From Zygnema cylindricum (taxonomy: Eukaryota > Streptophyta > Zygnematophyceae > Zygnematales > Zygnemataceae), in contig JBBHKE010000905.1 in NCBI GenBank assembly GCA_037447655.1, positions 62,001 through 126,000 on the forward strand: DNA of 64,000 nucleotides, given 5' to 3'. The number at the start of each line of letters is the position of its first letter. The first letter of the stretch is position 1. Shown in pieces: positions 1 through 10,545 of the stretch. The position numbers and the translations under genes were made by a program. A model generated the notes under the pieces. It saw nothing but the letters and a program-made list of their open reading frames with translations. It did not search any database and was not told the origin of the DNA.

Positions 1-46
1 TATTTAGACCTAGAAAATACTTAAAAACGGACCATTAATTTCTACA
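1..46 (-). repeat. 3' LTR fragment of the minus-strand copia element
   Basis: This stretch matches the right-hand edge of the LTR at 4145-5172, sharing the blocks AGAAAATAC and TTAATTTCTA, and ends TTTCTACA. In element orientation it is the first 46 bases of the 3' LTR (starting TGTAGAAATT). The rest lies beyond the window edge. Confidence 0.65.
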
Positions 47-477
47 GATTGGGTACGTCCATCCGACTGTTGTAGAACATCTGTTAGCGAGTCACTTAAT
101 TATTCTCTTATGAATCTCGTCCGTAGACTTGATTCATATCAACCGTAGCAGCGTAGTCCAAATCATGATTTTATTCAAATATCTGCGGCTTCTTAGCAGC
201 TACGCTGTCTCATACCAAAACCAGCCGCAGCTGCGTTTGTCTTGTTCCGTAGCAACTGCGTTGTCCTGTACCAAAATATCAGCAGTTGCTTTTGTCCCGT
301 TGCGTTGCAGACTGCGTTCTTCCGTACAGACCATATCAAAAATAACCACAGCTGCGCTTGTTCCATCTGCGTCGCAGCTGCGTTGTCGGTACCATTCAAA
401 AACCTGCACTGTGCTTCAAGTGACGACGCGTGTCTATATAGATCTATTTTTCCGCAATCCCATAAATTTGGTGAGAC
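47..477. other. Non-coding copia interior with CTGCG-rich repeats
   Basis: This stretch lies between the 3' LTR and the last recognisable RT codons, where copia RNase H should be. I find no RNase H motif. Instead 185-415 carries irregular repeats rich in GCAGC/CTGCG and TTGTC. It looks like a replacement or insertion in the element's 3' part. The open frames across it look like composition, not genes. Confidence 0.5.
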
Positions 478-1594
478 TTAAAGCTTTCCAAAAACAACAA
501 CCTCATCATCTAAGATTATAACTCCCTCTTCTTCACTCCCCTCACTTCCCTTCTTTAATTCCATAGGAGTGGTACAACTATTAGCCTTGTCCATTTGGAA
601 TTTTTCTAACATGTTTCCAATGGCCTCTTTTAGAGTTAATCTTATTATCTTTCTGTCTCTGTCTCTCTCTACCTGAATTCCCAAAATATACATTGCTTCT
701 CCCATATCGTTCATCTCAAATCTTTTTTTCAAATCATTTTTCAACTTATGTATTTTATCCATAGATTTACTTAAAACAAGCAAATCATCAACATAAATTG
801 CAATAAAAATATTCCGTCCTCATCTTCAAACAAATAAATTGAGTGATCTGAGCTGATCCGAATATATCCCAAACCTGTAAGAAACTCATCGAGCTTTTTG
901 TTCCATTGCCAAGGCGCCTGTTTCAGCCCACACAAAGATTTGATCGATCGACATACCTTGCTTTCCTCCCCTTGCTCCACAAATCATTCGGGCTGTCGCA
1001 TACAAATATCCTCTTCGAACTCTTTATGTAGGAAGGCCGTCTTGATGTCCATCTGATGCACTTCCATATCTTCTGTTGCCGCGATACTGAGAAGTATCCG
1101 AACGGAAAGAAACCTGACGACCGGAGCAAAAGTCTCCTCGTAGTCGATTCCCTCTTTCTAGGTAAATCCCTTCGCCACAAACCGAGCCTTGTAGCGCTCA
1201 ATGGTGTTATCCGGGTTGAGTTTCAGCTTAAATACCCACTTACACCCGATTGGCTTCTTGTCAAGGGACAATCGACCAATTCCCATGTATCGGCCGCCAT
1301 AATTGAGGCCATCTCCTCATTATTGGCTGTCTTCCACCGGTTTCTTTCAAGACAAGTCATTGCCTCATTATAAGTTTGAGGTTCATCGGGGTGAGACAGT
1401 TTGGTTTCCTTATTGTTAACTTGTCTCTCTTGCAGTCTTTTGCTGCTTCTTCTTCCTCCCTCAAACTCGGTTGCTGGAATAGATGGCTCTTTTAGATTCT
1501 TCCGAACAGTTTCTACTTCTCCCCGATCCATTGATTCCGGGTCGATTTCCACCACGTCTTCCGCTGTGGTTGAAGTTAATACTAGGGGTTCCAC
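478..1594 (-). pseudogene. copia reverse transcriptase, broken
   Basis: Minus-strand segments show copia RT landmarks in order. They are an N-terminal block ending in TWELVDCPL (about 1260-1290), SLCGLKQAPWQWNKKLDEFL (about 890-945) where most copia elements have SLYGLKQAPRQW, and a block with KFKMN-like spacing near 700-780 including YILGIQVERD. The frame changes at least three times (frames ending 1223, 923, 771 and 478). The YVDD region around 780 is disrupted. The reading ends before the connection to RNase H. No functional enzyme can be made from it. Confidence 0.8.
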
Positions 1595-1639
1595 ATTGGG
1601 GTCCTTCTCGATATGATCCGTACCTGCAAGATTATCATC

Positions 1640-2673
1640 TTCTTAAAATCTTGGATAGTTAGGAAGCTCAAAGTCATCAAAATTTGCTGACTCAAATCTG
1701 ATTTTGACTGTCTTTGTATGCTTAAAGGGATCTATAGATTTTCCTTCATCCATAACCACTAGATGCTTCACTAAGATAATATCCCCTCTTTTGAGATTAT
1801 ACACCCTGTATCTTTTGACATCTTCATTATATCCTAGTAGATATCATGGTTTTCCTTTTGGGTCTTACTTCCAGTCTGACCGATCTTGGTCTAAACTGAA
1901 CACTTGACTCCTGAAAACCTTTAAGTGTGAAACATCTGGTTTTTGGCCTGTCCATCTCTTAAAGGGTGTTTGGCCTTTTACTGCTGAAGTAAGAACTCTA
2001 TTCTTGAGATAATTTGCACAGTTCATTGCTTCGGCTCAAAACTTCTTTCTTATCTTCTTATCTGACATCATACTTCTAGCACTATCACTCAGTGTTCTAT
2101 TTAATCTTTCAGCTACACCATTCTGCTCAGGATTTTAAGAAACTGTCTTTTAGTGTTGCACTCCATCTTCTCTCAGAAAATCCTCAAACTGGTTAGAGGT
2201 ATACTCTCCACCATTATCACTCCTTACTCTTTGATTGAGGTTACATGGAGTTTTTCACCACATGTTTTATATTGTTTAAAACATTTTTGAGCCTTTAACT
2301 TATTTTTGACAAAATACACCCTAGAATACCGAGACCAATCACCGGTGATAGTCATCATAAATCTCTTCCCCCCGGGTGATGGCACTCTGGCCGGCCCCCA
2401 AATATCAGTGTGTTCTAAATCTAGAATCTTTTCTCGCTTATAGGTGGTTGTTTCGGGAAACGGTAACCTGTGGGCTTTACCTTGAGCACATCCATTACAA
2501 TCACTTAGATACTCACTCTCACCGAACTTAATCCCTTCCACCACTCCCATCTTTTTCATCTCTCTTAACTTATCTAGATTCACATGCCCAAGCCTCTTAT
2601 GCCACATCATTATATCACGAACACCAGCATAATAAAGTTTCTTCTTTTCATTACTTATAATCAGCCTAAACAT
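1640..2673 (-). pseudogene. copia integrase, broken
   Basis: The intact part (2224-2673) has the GAG-pre-integrase HHCC zinc domain, MWHKRLGHVNLDKLREM followed by CNGCAQGKAHRLPFP, then HTDIWGPARVPS with the first catalytic Asp. Further along the strand come NPEQNGVAERLNRT with the catalytic Glu, and the C-terminal VSHLKVF block down to about 1640. Several in-frame stops interrupt the second half. The integrase-before-RT order places the element in Ty1/copia. Confidence 0.82.
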
Positions 2674-2733
2674 CCGCTAGCTACCTTTTTCAGCAGCGAA
2701 ATAAACTTCCTCCTCAAAACTAGCAGTAAAGAC

Positions 2734-3144
2734 TCATTTCTTAGTGCAAGTATCAAAACCCTTATCATCTAATATAGACGTAGAGATGAGGTTTTTGTTC
2801 ACCTCCGCAATAAACAATACATTAGAGAATGTAACTATATATGTCTTTCTTTCTACTAACACTTTTAGATCTACTGATCCTACAAGAGTAGTAGTGACCA
2901 TCTTCCCATCTCCGTACTCTATCTCTACGGTGGGAATCTTTCTTATCTTTGTGAACAGGTGTTTATCTTTACACATGTGCATAGATGCACTTGAATCTAC
3001 AATCCAGGCTGCTTCACCTTTCAATCCACCGAAAGCACATTTCTGTTTTCGTGGAATTTCGTCCTCGTTGTTCACTTTCAACTCCTCATCCAATAGGAGT
3101 TCATCGTCCTCGTCCTCGGATTCTGCCTCATGTACGTGTGTCAC
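2734..3144 (-). pseudogene. copia aspartic protease region
   Basis: The 136-residue frame contains AAWIVDSSASMHMCKDKHLF, matching the copia protease active site WIVDSGASxHM with Gly changed to Ser. The downstream residues VLFIAEVNKNLISTSILDDKGF match the usual VLYVPxLxxNLLSVSxL pattern. The Gly-to-Ser change at the D-S-G triad probably inactivates it. An acidic linker (ESEDEDDELLLDEEL) precedes it. Confidence 0.8.
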
Positions 3145-3194
3145 AAGGGCCTTTTTCTTTCCTTTGGAGGGTCAACCGTTCCGCCACTCCTTTA

Positions 3195-4038
3195 ACTGTA
3201 GCTCGGTTAACTTAGTGCATTTTTCCATAGAGTGCCCTGATTTTTACAAAAATGGCACAAACCCTTGGGAGTCCTTGGTCGGAACTCCTCGGTCTGATTT
3301 TTTTGCGCCTCCCCTCGATAATTTCCAACCTATTTTCTAGAATCATTGTTTCTCCAATAGGTCCTAGCTGCCAAAGCTTGCCCACTCTTTCCTCTCTTTC
3401 GGATCTCAATTATATCGTCCTGAACGAGAATCATCCCTACCACTGAATTCCAAATCCACCTTGAGTCCGCCAAGTCCTGCACACGATTGACTATGTTCTC
3501 GAACTCATCGGGTAACTTCATCAGTAAACAGTTAACCTTTTCCTTTTCATTAAATAATTTTTCAGCACTCTTTAGTTCCATGAAAAGTGTAGCAAGCTCA
3601 TCGCAAAAATCCAACATCTTTCCCCCTTTGTATACAAACTCTTTAATTTTCTGATCAGCCAACTGTTGTTGCTGAATCGTTCCACATCGGTACATCTCTA
3701 TGAGAGCCAACCAAAGATCGGATAGGCTCTCTACATGCAAATGGGGAGATGCAAGCCCTTGAGTAAGATGGCGGAGGATGAAGTGCTTAGCCGCCATATT
3801 GTTGTAGTCCTAGGAATAGGTTCATATTGTTATCATTCTCCTCGTTCCTCGGAATAGGTGACATGAATGCCGAACCGGTTGCTATTGGTATGTCTGTCTC
3901 CTTCTCCATTCCTTTGTCCACCACCTCTCCTTCTTTTGTCTCCTCCGTTGAAGATGGATCTGCATCTCTAGTGAATCTGCCTCCTATGAACACTGGAGGT
4001 ATCCTAAGACTGGATGGACGCCTCACCCGTCCACTCAC
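3195..4038 (-). pseudogene. copia gag (UBN2-like) with CCHC knuckle
   Basis: Two overlapping minus-strand frames (3787-4038 and 3330-3797) give a gag polyprotein. Residues such as LSDLWLALIEMYRCGTIQQQ and LLMKLPDEFENIVNRV match the UBN2/copia gag pattern. Around 3205-3260 a knuckle of the form C-x2-C-x4-H-x4-C (CHFCKNQGHSMEKC) can be read after one frame change. The frame break between the two parts and another at the knuckle make it non-functional. It starts about 110 bp inside the 5' LTR edge at 4145. Confidence 0.75.
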
Positions 4039-4144
4039 TATTCCCTAAAACAGTTTCTCATATAGAGCTCCTGTCATCATACTTTCCTAGTATATGAAGC
4101 TAACTCAATTGAATAAGGGCACACTACATGGTGGGCCTATAACC

Positions 4145-5172
4145 TGCAACTCGGAGACCTCCATATGACCTCAAAGTAGGCAGCTCACACGAAGCCTCTA
4201 GGATAACTCTGACCCCTTTGTGTTTCAGCAAAAATAATCGCCACCCAAGCAGACAAAAACTCTGACCACTTACACCCTTTTAAAGGTAAGACTCCCCTAA
4301 GTCAATAGCAAAAAAAATATATGAATTTGCTCTTCTGCGCAATAAGTTATGAAGGGTCAAAGTTGACTTTTTGTATAGAAGCTCTTTGGGAGAGAGGGTC
4401 CAATCTATCAAATTTTTCTAAGTCATGTCTCTCCCTAAAACTCTATCAACTGAAGTACGACACCAATCATAATAGTGTATCGTACATAAAGGTACAGGTG
4501 ACGTTGTACTTTAATTACGGCCATTGTACGACATGGCCAAAAAGTCGACACATGTCATTTTTGGATTCGTTCCTGGAATCTCCAAAGATGCCATAATCCA
4601 ATGTGATTGTGCCACGTGGCAATTTATGTGACGTCGACCGCAAACCGCCAAAAACCTAGTGCGCGATCTCGGCATGCTTCGTGGCCGTCCAATTAAGCCG
4701 GATTACAATCGTGGCCGTCATAAATACTTGCGCAATATTTGTTTCACCTTGAAAACAAATTGCGCGGTATCTGTTTCGGATGTGCCGTACGCCGTACATT
4801 ACAAACTGTATCTATGTCTAAATATCCCGTTGAATGAAGAAAGCCGATGTGTTAACATTTAAATAACTATCAAACCCTATATCATATATCTCTGGTTTAG
4901 ACTAGTTGGCTAAGGCTACCGGCTACTTTGGCGGACGGCAGGTATCAGGTTCATATCTTGGGCCCGCCAAGTTTATTTTGTAAAAATATACTAACCTAAT
5001 ATTCATCCCCGTCAAGATAACATAGGCGGCCATGGCTCTATCTCCCTCTCCAACTTTCAGTGACTGCGACAAGTGTGGGAGCTAGAGAGATGAGTTAGAG
5101 GCAGACTTCCTCAGCTTTTTTACTGCATTTTCCAAAACCCAGAAAATACTAAAATAACCTTTAATTTCTATA
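4145..5172 (-). repeat. 5' LTR of the minus-strand copia element
   Basis: This roughly 1-kb stretch is alignable throughout with the solo LTRs at 5549-6433, 9367-10545 and (inverted) 12545-13548. Shared landmarks are the GGAGACCTCCAT-type start, CTTTGGGAGAG, the CGGCCATTGTAC block, the tRNA-like segment, and AGAAAATAC near the right end. The plus-strand start is TGCAACTC. The expected terminal CA at the right is mutated to TATA. Confidence 0.72.
4891..4968 (+). other. tRNA-like segment inside copia-family LTR
   Basis: A box A-like stretch (TAGTTGGCTAAGG) is followed by a degenerate box B (GGTTCATATCTTGGG). The same segment recurs at the same position in the other three LTR copies, at 6219-6290, 10271-10350 and inverted 12752-12825. 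It is antisense to the retrotransposon. I could not form a full cloverleaf, so it is not called a tRNA gene. Confidence 0.4.
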
Positions 5173-5548
5173 ATATCTTCCCTCGGTCTGCATTTCACGA
5201 TATACATTCGGCTTTGCCATAGGATATCCGGCTAATAGGAAATCATCACTTAATGGAATTAGAACCAATTGATCTCCTCTTTGCTGGATTGGAATGTCTG
5301 GGTATGTCTAGGGCCGGGAAAGGTTTAGGTCTCGCGGATCCGCATACTAAGCTGTTCTTCAAGGTGGTTCGTCTGATCCATTTCTTCCAAAAATTGGATC
5401 GTCTTTTCGGATACATCTTAGAAAATATCGCAGCTTATAATGATCCACGACCCACGGTGCTCGCAGATTACAAACGCATTTAATCATTGATTCGACCATC
5501 GTTAATCATCGATGCCGCACGCCACGGTTCGTTGGCCCACCGGGTTCG

Positions 5549-6433
5549 TGAAATTTTGTGGTCTCCATTGACCCACAAAATGAGCAGCCTATGTAAAACT
5601 CTAGGATAATATTTGCCCCTTCCACTTTCCCACTCAATAATTGCCATCAGGCACACAAATATTCTGACCACCCTCACCTTTGTGAGGACAAGACCTCCTT
5701 GAGTCAAACGCAAATAGAATCACTGAATTTGCTCCCCTGAGCAGTAAGTCATGGCTGGTCAAAGATGACCTTTATAGTTACAAGCTCTCTTAGAGAGAGG
5801 TACCTAAATCTCACTAAGTCTTGGTCTGCCTACTAACGACTACCTACTACTAAACCCTAGTCCTATAGGAAAACTATATAGTACAAGAAGGTACAATAGG
5901 AGATGTACTTATGGTACGGCCATTGTAAGACATGGTCTACAAGGTGACACCAGTGAAATCGGGAGCCATGGTTCCTCCTCCCATCTTCTCCGGTATCAAA
6001 TAATGTGGCGCCACGTGGCACCGCGTGACGCTATCTCCAAATGACGCCAAAAGCTCATTTTGCATGGCGGCTACAATGCTGGCCGTCCGATCAAAACATA
6101 TTTTACATGGTTCAAATTTGCGTACATGCATGAATTGCTCCTTTTCAATAGTCTACTGTTAATTAGCTGTCGCGTAAATCTTTATATATTTTAAGAGCCC
6201 AAAACGTGTTTCGTTTCGTAGCGCCTTAATGGTTAAGGACCTCGGCTATAGAGAATCCAAAGGTCGCAGGTTAAAATCTAGACCTATGCAACATTTTAGT
6301 AAAATATCCTCTACCTCAAAATCTGCCACTTTCTAAATATGGCGGCAGCCATGGCGCTCCTTTGATCCTCACTCTCTTTCTTTAAAGCAAAACTAAAATA
6401 GAGAAGTGAACTATTAATTACCTCTTTTCAACA
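5549..6433 (-). mobile_element. Solo LTR in the methyltransferase domain, TSD GTTCG
   Basis: The 885-bp insert begins TGAAATTT and ends TTTTCAACA, so it has TG...CA ends. The 5-bp duplication GTTCG flanks it at 5544-5548 and 6434-6438. It aligns with the other copia-family LTR copies along its length. Removing it rejoins the methyltransferase reading in frame (HRVR to SKWTNL). No internal retrotransposon sequence accompanies it, so it is a solo LTR left by LTR-LTR recombination. Confidence 0.88.
6219..6290 (+). other. tRNA-like segment in solo LTR (degenerate copy)
   Basis: This copy contains GCGCCTTAATGGTTAAGGAC and a weak box B (AGGTTAAAATCTAG) at the position equivalent to the segments in the other LTR copies. 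It is the least conserved of the four. Confidence 0.3.
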
Positions 6434-6918
6434 GTTCGTTCCAAGTGGACTAACCTGGTTGACATGGGCCGGCTCCGAGAAGCGAACCTCGCTGTCCGAC
6501 AACCTAACCTATTCATTCAGGATGACTTCTTCAATTTCATAAGGTCCAGACATGTATACAGACAAACTATCCCCCTGCATTTGGTCTTAATATTCCGGGT
6601 CAGCCACTGCGTGCACTGCCTACACTCGTTGCATATCCACATTCTCATGCATACTCTCACAATGGACCAGGCATGCTTCAGAATACTCATATAGACAGCT
6701 TGGAAAAACCTACTGCTGCAGAACGAGAACATCTTTTACATTTCATTCCAGGCACTAGTGCCGCCCCGGGACTCACCGAGCGGCAACGCTGCACCTTACT
6801 CAGTCGAGTCATGGATCCTCAGTCACTTTCATTTGTCTTGGGCATGGGATTTGCAGTCGGTCGATACGCACAGAACAATCCTTCTCAATCGGCTAGGGGG
6901 GGGACATACACCATTTAA

Positions 6919-7265
6919 ACACACAACATCTAAGTCCTCACCTTCTCTCCGGGGTACAATTTTTCAGCTCTCTCTTTTCCCTTCCTCTGCTAAGTCTGAC
7001 ACAACGCACACTATTGATGATTTTTTGGTTCCCAGTCACATGAGTTGGTCCCTCCCAGCATACACTACCGCTAGGTCTCAAGCACCAACACAGGTATCCC
7101 CAGACTGGACAACAGCATACCCGTCTAGAAGTTGGCATCACGTAGTAACCTGTTTGCATCAACTCCCGGTCGAGTATGAGTTGGGTCACTCGTTGATAGC
7201 GGATGAACAACTAGCGTTTACAGAAGCGATGGAAGCCATGACAATTAGTACTCCTGAAAAACCGA
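6919..7265 (+). other. Spacer between methyltransferase and RT in gypsy pol
   Basis: This stretch stays open in the frame that begins at 6758 but has no recognisable domain. It is rich in Ser, Thr and Pro. A gypsy protease, which would normally precede RT, is not recognisable here. It may be a linker of the polyprotein. Confidence 0.4.
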
Positions 7266-8700
7266 CATGGAAATTCGGACCTGGACTAACAAAGACTGAA
7301 CACAAACTTTTAGATGGAGTCATAAACCGACATCTGGACGTATTCGCTTTCTCCATAAAAGACTTAGGACGACACACCACGTACAGAATGTCTATTGACC
7401 TGGAAGATGACAGACCCATATTCAAGCCCAAATATCGTCTATCAGAAACAGAATGGGAATTGGTGGACAAACGATGTGCGGAATAGGAAGAGGCAGGTTT
7501 GATTTATAGGTATGATTCCACTTTTGCGGCTCCCACCGTTATGCCTCGTAAAAAAAGTTGCAGAGGGAAATTTCACAGAACGTCGTATGTGTGGGGACTA
7601 TCGAGAACTAAACTCACGTACGATCCAAGACCGACATCCAATGTCGTTGGCAGAGGACATTTTTGATAATGTCGGGGGAGCTAAATATTTTAGTATCCTA
7701 GATCTACGACAAGGGTTCAACCAAATCGAGATAGAGGAAAAGGACCAACACCAGACTGCATTTTGGGGTGGTGACGGACGTTGGGAATAGGCGGTCATGC
7801 ATTTCGGACTGAAAAATGCACCAGCGGTATTCCAGAATGTCATGGACTCAGTCTTGGGGGAATGTAAGTTTGCTCGCAGCTATATCGACGATTTGATAAT
7901 CGCTTCAGCGACTATAAAAAAACATGCAGTCCATATAGAGTGGGTGTTGAAGGAATTAAAAAAGGTAGGACTTAAATGTCATCCTGCCAAATGTACCTTC
8001 GAGCCGAAGGGGACCCATACCTCGGGCATTTTATCTCATCTGAGGGAATTACTCCATTAGAGGTCAAAGTGGAAGCCATTAGTAAACTACATGCCCCAAC
8101 TGATCTAACAAGCCTGCAGGCATTTCTTGGATTGGCGAATTATTACCGTTGGTTCGTTCCCAGTTTCATTACACTCGCGTCCCCAATGAATGAACTTAAA
8201 AAAAAAAAGGTTCCGTTCTCTTGGGGACCAACTTAGATAGATGTTTTTGAAGGATTAAAGGACGCGTTGTCCACTGTTCCCATTCTTCGTCCTCCAAATC
8301 ATAAATTACCTTTAGGTCTACAGATTGACTTTGGTAAGCCCGGTATTGCTCCTATCCAAACTCATCGCGAACTCACAGGTGAGGAATATGTGGTCGCCTA
8401 CGCCAGTAGAAGCAACAATCAAGCGGAATCAAATTACAGTAGTTACGAGGGAGAATGTCTTGCCGCAGTTTAGGGTATTGTGCATTTCCGACATTATCTC
8501 TATGGCAAGCCTTTTACCCTTATTACTAACCATCAACCATTGCATTTGCTCATGACCAAGGACAAGCTATCCGGCAAATTAGCCCGTTGGGCTCTTATTT
8601 TACAAGAATATGATATGGAAATAATTCATCGACCCGGGCTCCTCAGCTTGATGCCGACAGGCTCTTCAAGAATCCTTTGCCCAACTCCATTGATAATGGT
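7266..8700 (+). pseudogene. gypsy reverse transcriptase and RNase H, broken
   Basis: The RT blocks run in order: YRMSIDLEDDRPIFKPKYR, TFAAPTVMP, MCGDYRELNSRTIQDRHPM, FSILDLRQGFNQIEI, HFGLKNAPAVFQNVMD and the catalytic YIDDL at about 7880. Then come FISSEGI and QAFLGLANYYRWFVPSF. RNase H follows from about 8240 (YASRSNNQAESNYSSYEGEC, HYLYGKPFTLITNHQPL). In-frame TAG stops sit at 7484, 7788, 8234 and 8471, and one-base shifts sit in the A-run near 7550 and the G-run near 8009. The YIDD active site itself is preserved. Confidence 0.88.
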
Positions 8701-9366
8701 GTACGACAGGATTTTGATGGCGAAACGGCTGCCTCCCTATCGGCTAGAGTGCATCTGATATACAGTTTTTAAGCACCTACATATCACAAAACCGAACACG
8801 ATCCATGGCAGGACAACGCTTTGATCATATTTCTATCCACTTAGTCTTTTCGAGCGGGCACCCTACTAGGGGAAGAGGAGCGCGTGCGAAAGAGAGCCCA
8901 AAGTTATTTGTGGATGGGGGGCTCACTTATCTATCTTCTCGCAAATGGAAGTCATCACCATGTTCCTCGGCCGACAGAACGGCTATCACTCATCAACCAG
9001 ATTCATACTGACCTCGGACACTATCGCACCAAACGGACTTTGAGCTTGGTATAGGCACGATATTGGTGGTCAGGCATGCAGGCTGATGTGGCAGCTGTGT
9101 TACAGGAATGCAGCACATGTGACCGCCTACGAATTTTGTTTTTTAATAGGCAAACCACCCTTCAGCCCCTACCAATTCGAGGGCTCTTCAGCAAATGGTC
9201 GTGTGACCTGGCAGGTCCCTTTCCAATTTCTCAAAGGGGCAAGGAGTACATTATGATTATGATCAAAAAATTTAGAAAATGGGTGGCAGTGGTGGCTCTC
9301 CCGCAGAAAATTGCCAAACTCACCACCGCGGCTTTCAACGAGCATGTGCTCCTCCGATACGAGGCC

Positions 9367-10545
9367 TGAAACTCTAAGACCTCCATTGGCCCTCAGAGTA
9401 GGCAGGTCCAAAGAAGCTAATCTAGATAGTGCCGACTCCAAACTTGATATAAACCCAAATGACAGACCCCTTGACAGTCAGAACCCCAATATAGATTCAC
9501 CCCTGTGAAATAACACTTTGTGTGTGCTCAGTTCCACCACAGAATGCAAAGTTAGAATATGAGATTTGGACACATTCACCCACTTTGACTTTCCCTTAGA
9601 AATATAGCCACCCTGGCAGAAAAAACCTCTGACTGACTACACCCCTGTGAAGCCTGGACTCCCTTGAGTCTGCAGCAAAAAGAATCACTGAAAATGGTCA
9701 AGTAAATTGATAGTTATGGCTGGCCAAAGTTTGCCATTTATACAAGGTGCTTTTTGGGAGAGGCAACTACTTATCCAAAATTTTCTAAGTCCTATTTCCC
9801 CTCTAAAACTCTATCTACTGAAGTACGGCACCAATCAAATTACTGTGACGTACAGAAAAGTACAGGTGCTAGTGTACTTTCTCTACGGCCATTGTACACC
9901 ATGGCCAAATTGTCGACCCGTGTCATAGCCAGATTTGTTCCCGCAATCTTCAGAGTCGCCGCAATCCAACATTGTTGCGCCACGTGTCACATGAAGTGGC
10001 GATGGCTGAAAAACGCCAAAAAAACATGTTCCGTGATCGCGGCACCTATCGCGGCCGTCTGATCAAAACCGGCTATAATCTTAGCCGCTGAAATTCGACG
10101 CGCGGTATTTGTTTCGCTATCGAAACAAATGCGCGGTATCCGTTTTGTACCCGTACTGTACTCTGTACTATATTAAACGGTATCTATATACTAAGAATCT
10201 ATTTCCCGTTAAACGATTTAATCTACGTGTAACAATTTATATTATAATCAAACCTAATGTAATGTAACACTAGTTCTAGACTTAACGGTTAAAGGTAACG
10301 GCTACGCCGACTTGGCAGACTGCAGGGTTCAGGTTCAATTCCTGGGTCCGTCAAGTTCATTTTGTTAAATCTACCTAATTCACTCCTGTCTTCTCTAGAG
10401 AGTTTAGGTAGCCATGGCTCTAGCTCCCTTTCCAGCCTTCATTGACTACATCAAGTGTGGGGGCTTGGAGAAGGGAGTTAGAGGCAGACTGCCTCTGCCT
10501 TTTTCTATCCTATTTACAGACCTAGAAAATACACAAATATCAACA
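9367..10545 (-). mobile_element. Solo LTR in integrase core, TSD AGGCC/GGGCC
   Basis: The 1179-bp insert begins TGAAACTCTAAG and ends ATATCAACA. It is flanked by AGGCC (9362-9366) and GGGCC (10546-10550), a 5-bp duplication with one mismatch. It aligns over its length with the LTR at 4145-5172. It separates LLRYEA from PTEVLTD, so the integrase gene was intact as a reading frame when it landed. Confidence 0.87.
10271..10350 (+). other. tRNA-like segment with box B in solo LTR
   Basis: This is the clearest plus-strand copy. An A-box-like stretch (ACTTAACGGTTAAAGG) precedes an almost canonical box B, GGTTCAATTCC, at 10332-10342, followed by TGGGTCCGTC. It is antisense to the retrotransposon orientation. 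Confidence 0.42.

Larger units (their letters stand above)
1..5172 (-). mobile_element. Ty1/copia LTR retrotransposon, decayed, minus strand
   Basis: Read on the minus strand, the order is 5' LTR (4145-5172), gag, zinc knuckle, protease, integrase, reverse transcriptase and the start of the 3' LTR (1-46), which runs out of the window. Integrase precedes RT, the order that defines Ty1/copia. Frameshifts and stops occur in every domain and RNase H is missing, so it is dead. The right LTR end abuts the methyltransferase reading of the gypsy element, so this copy probably inserted into that element. Its left target duplication would lie outside the window. Confidence 0.85.
5173..6918 (+). pseudogene. 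Cytosine-C5 DNA methyltransferase-like domain of gypsy pol, split by a solo LTR
   Basis: Part one (5173-5548) reads GPIDL-like residues, then AGLECLGMSRAGKGLGLAD, which fits motif IV with the catalytic Cys in ECLGMS. YILENIAAYNDPRP follows, with the ENV-type motif VI, and then AARHGSLAHRVR, resembling the AHRAR motif of DNMT3. Part two (6439-6918), beyond the inserted LTR, continues with SKWTNLVDMGRLRE. After a frame change it gives EREHLLHFIPGTSAAPGLTE and LLSRVMDPQSL, fitting motifs IX-X of the family. C5 methyltransferases move a methyl group from AdoMet to cytosine. Motif I is not visible, and stops at 5220 and 5481 break the frame. The DNMT3/DRM-like assignment is inference from motifs. 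Confidence 0.72.
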
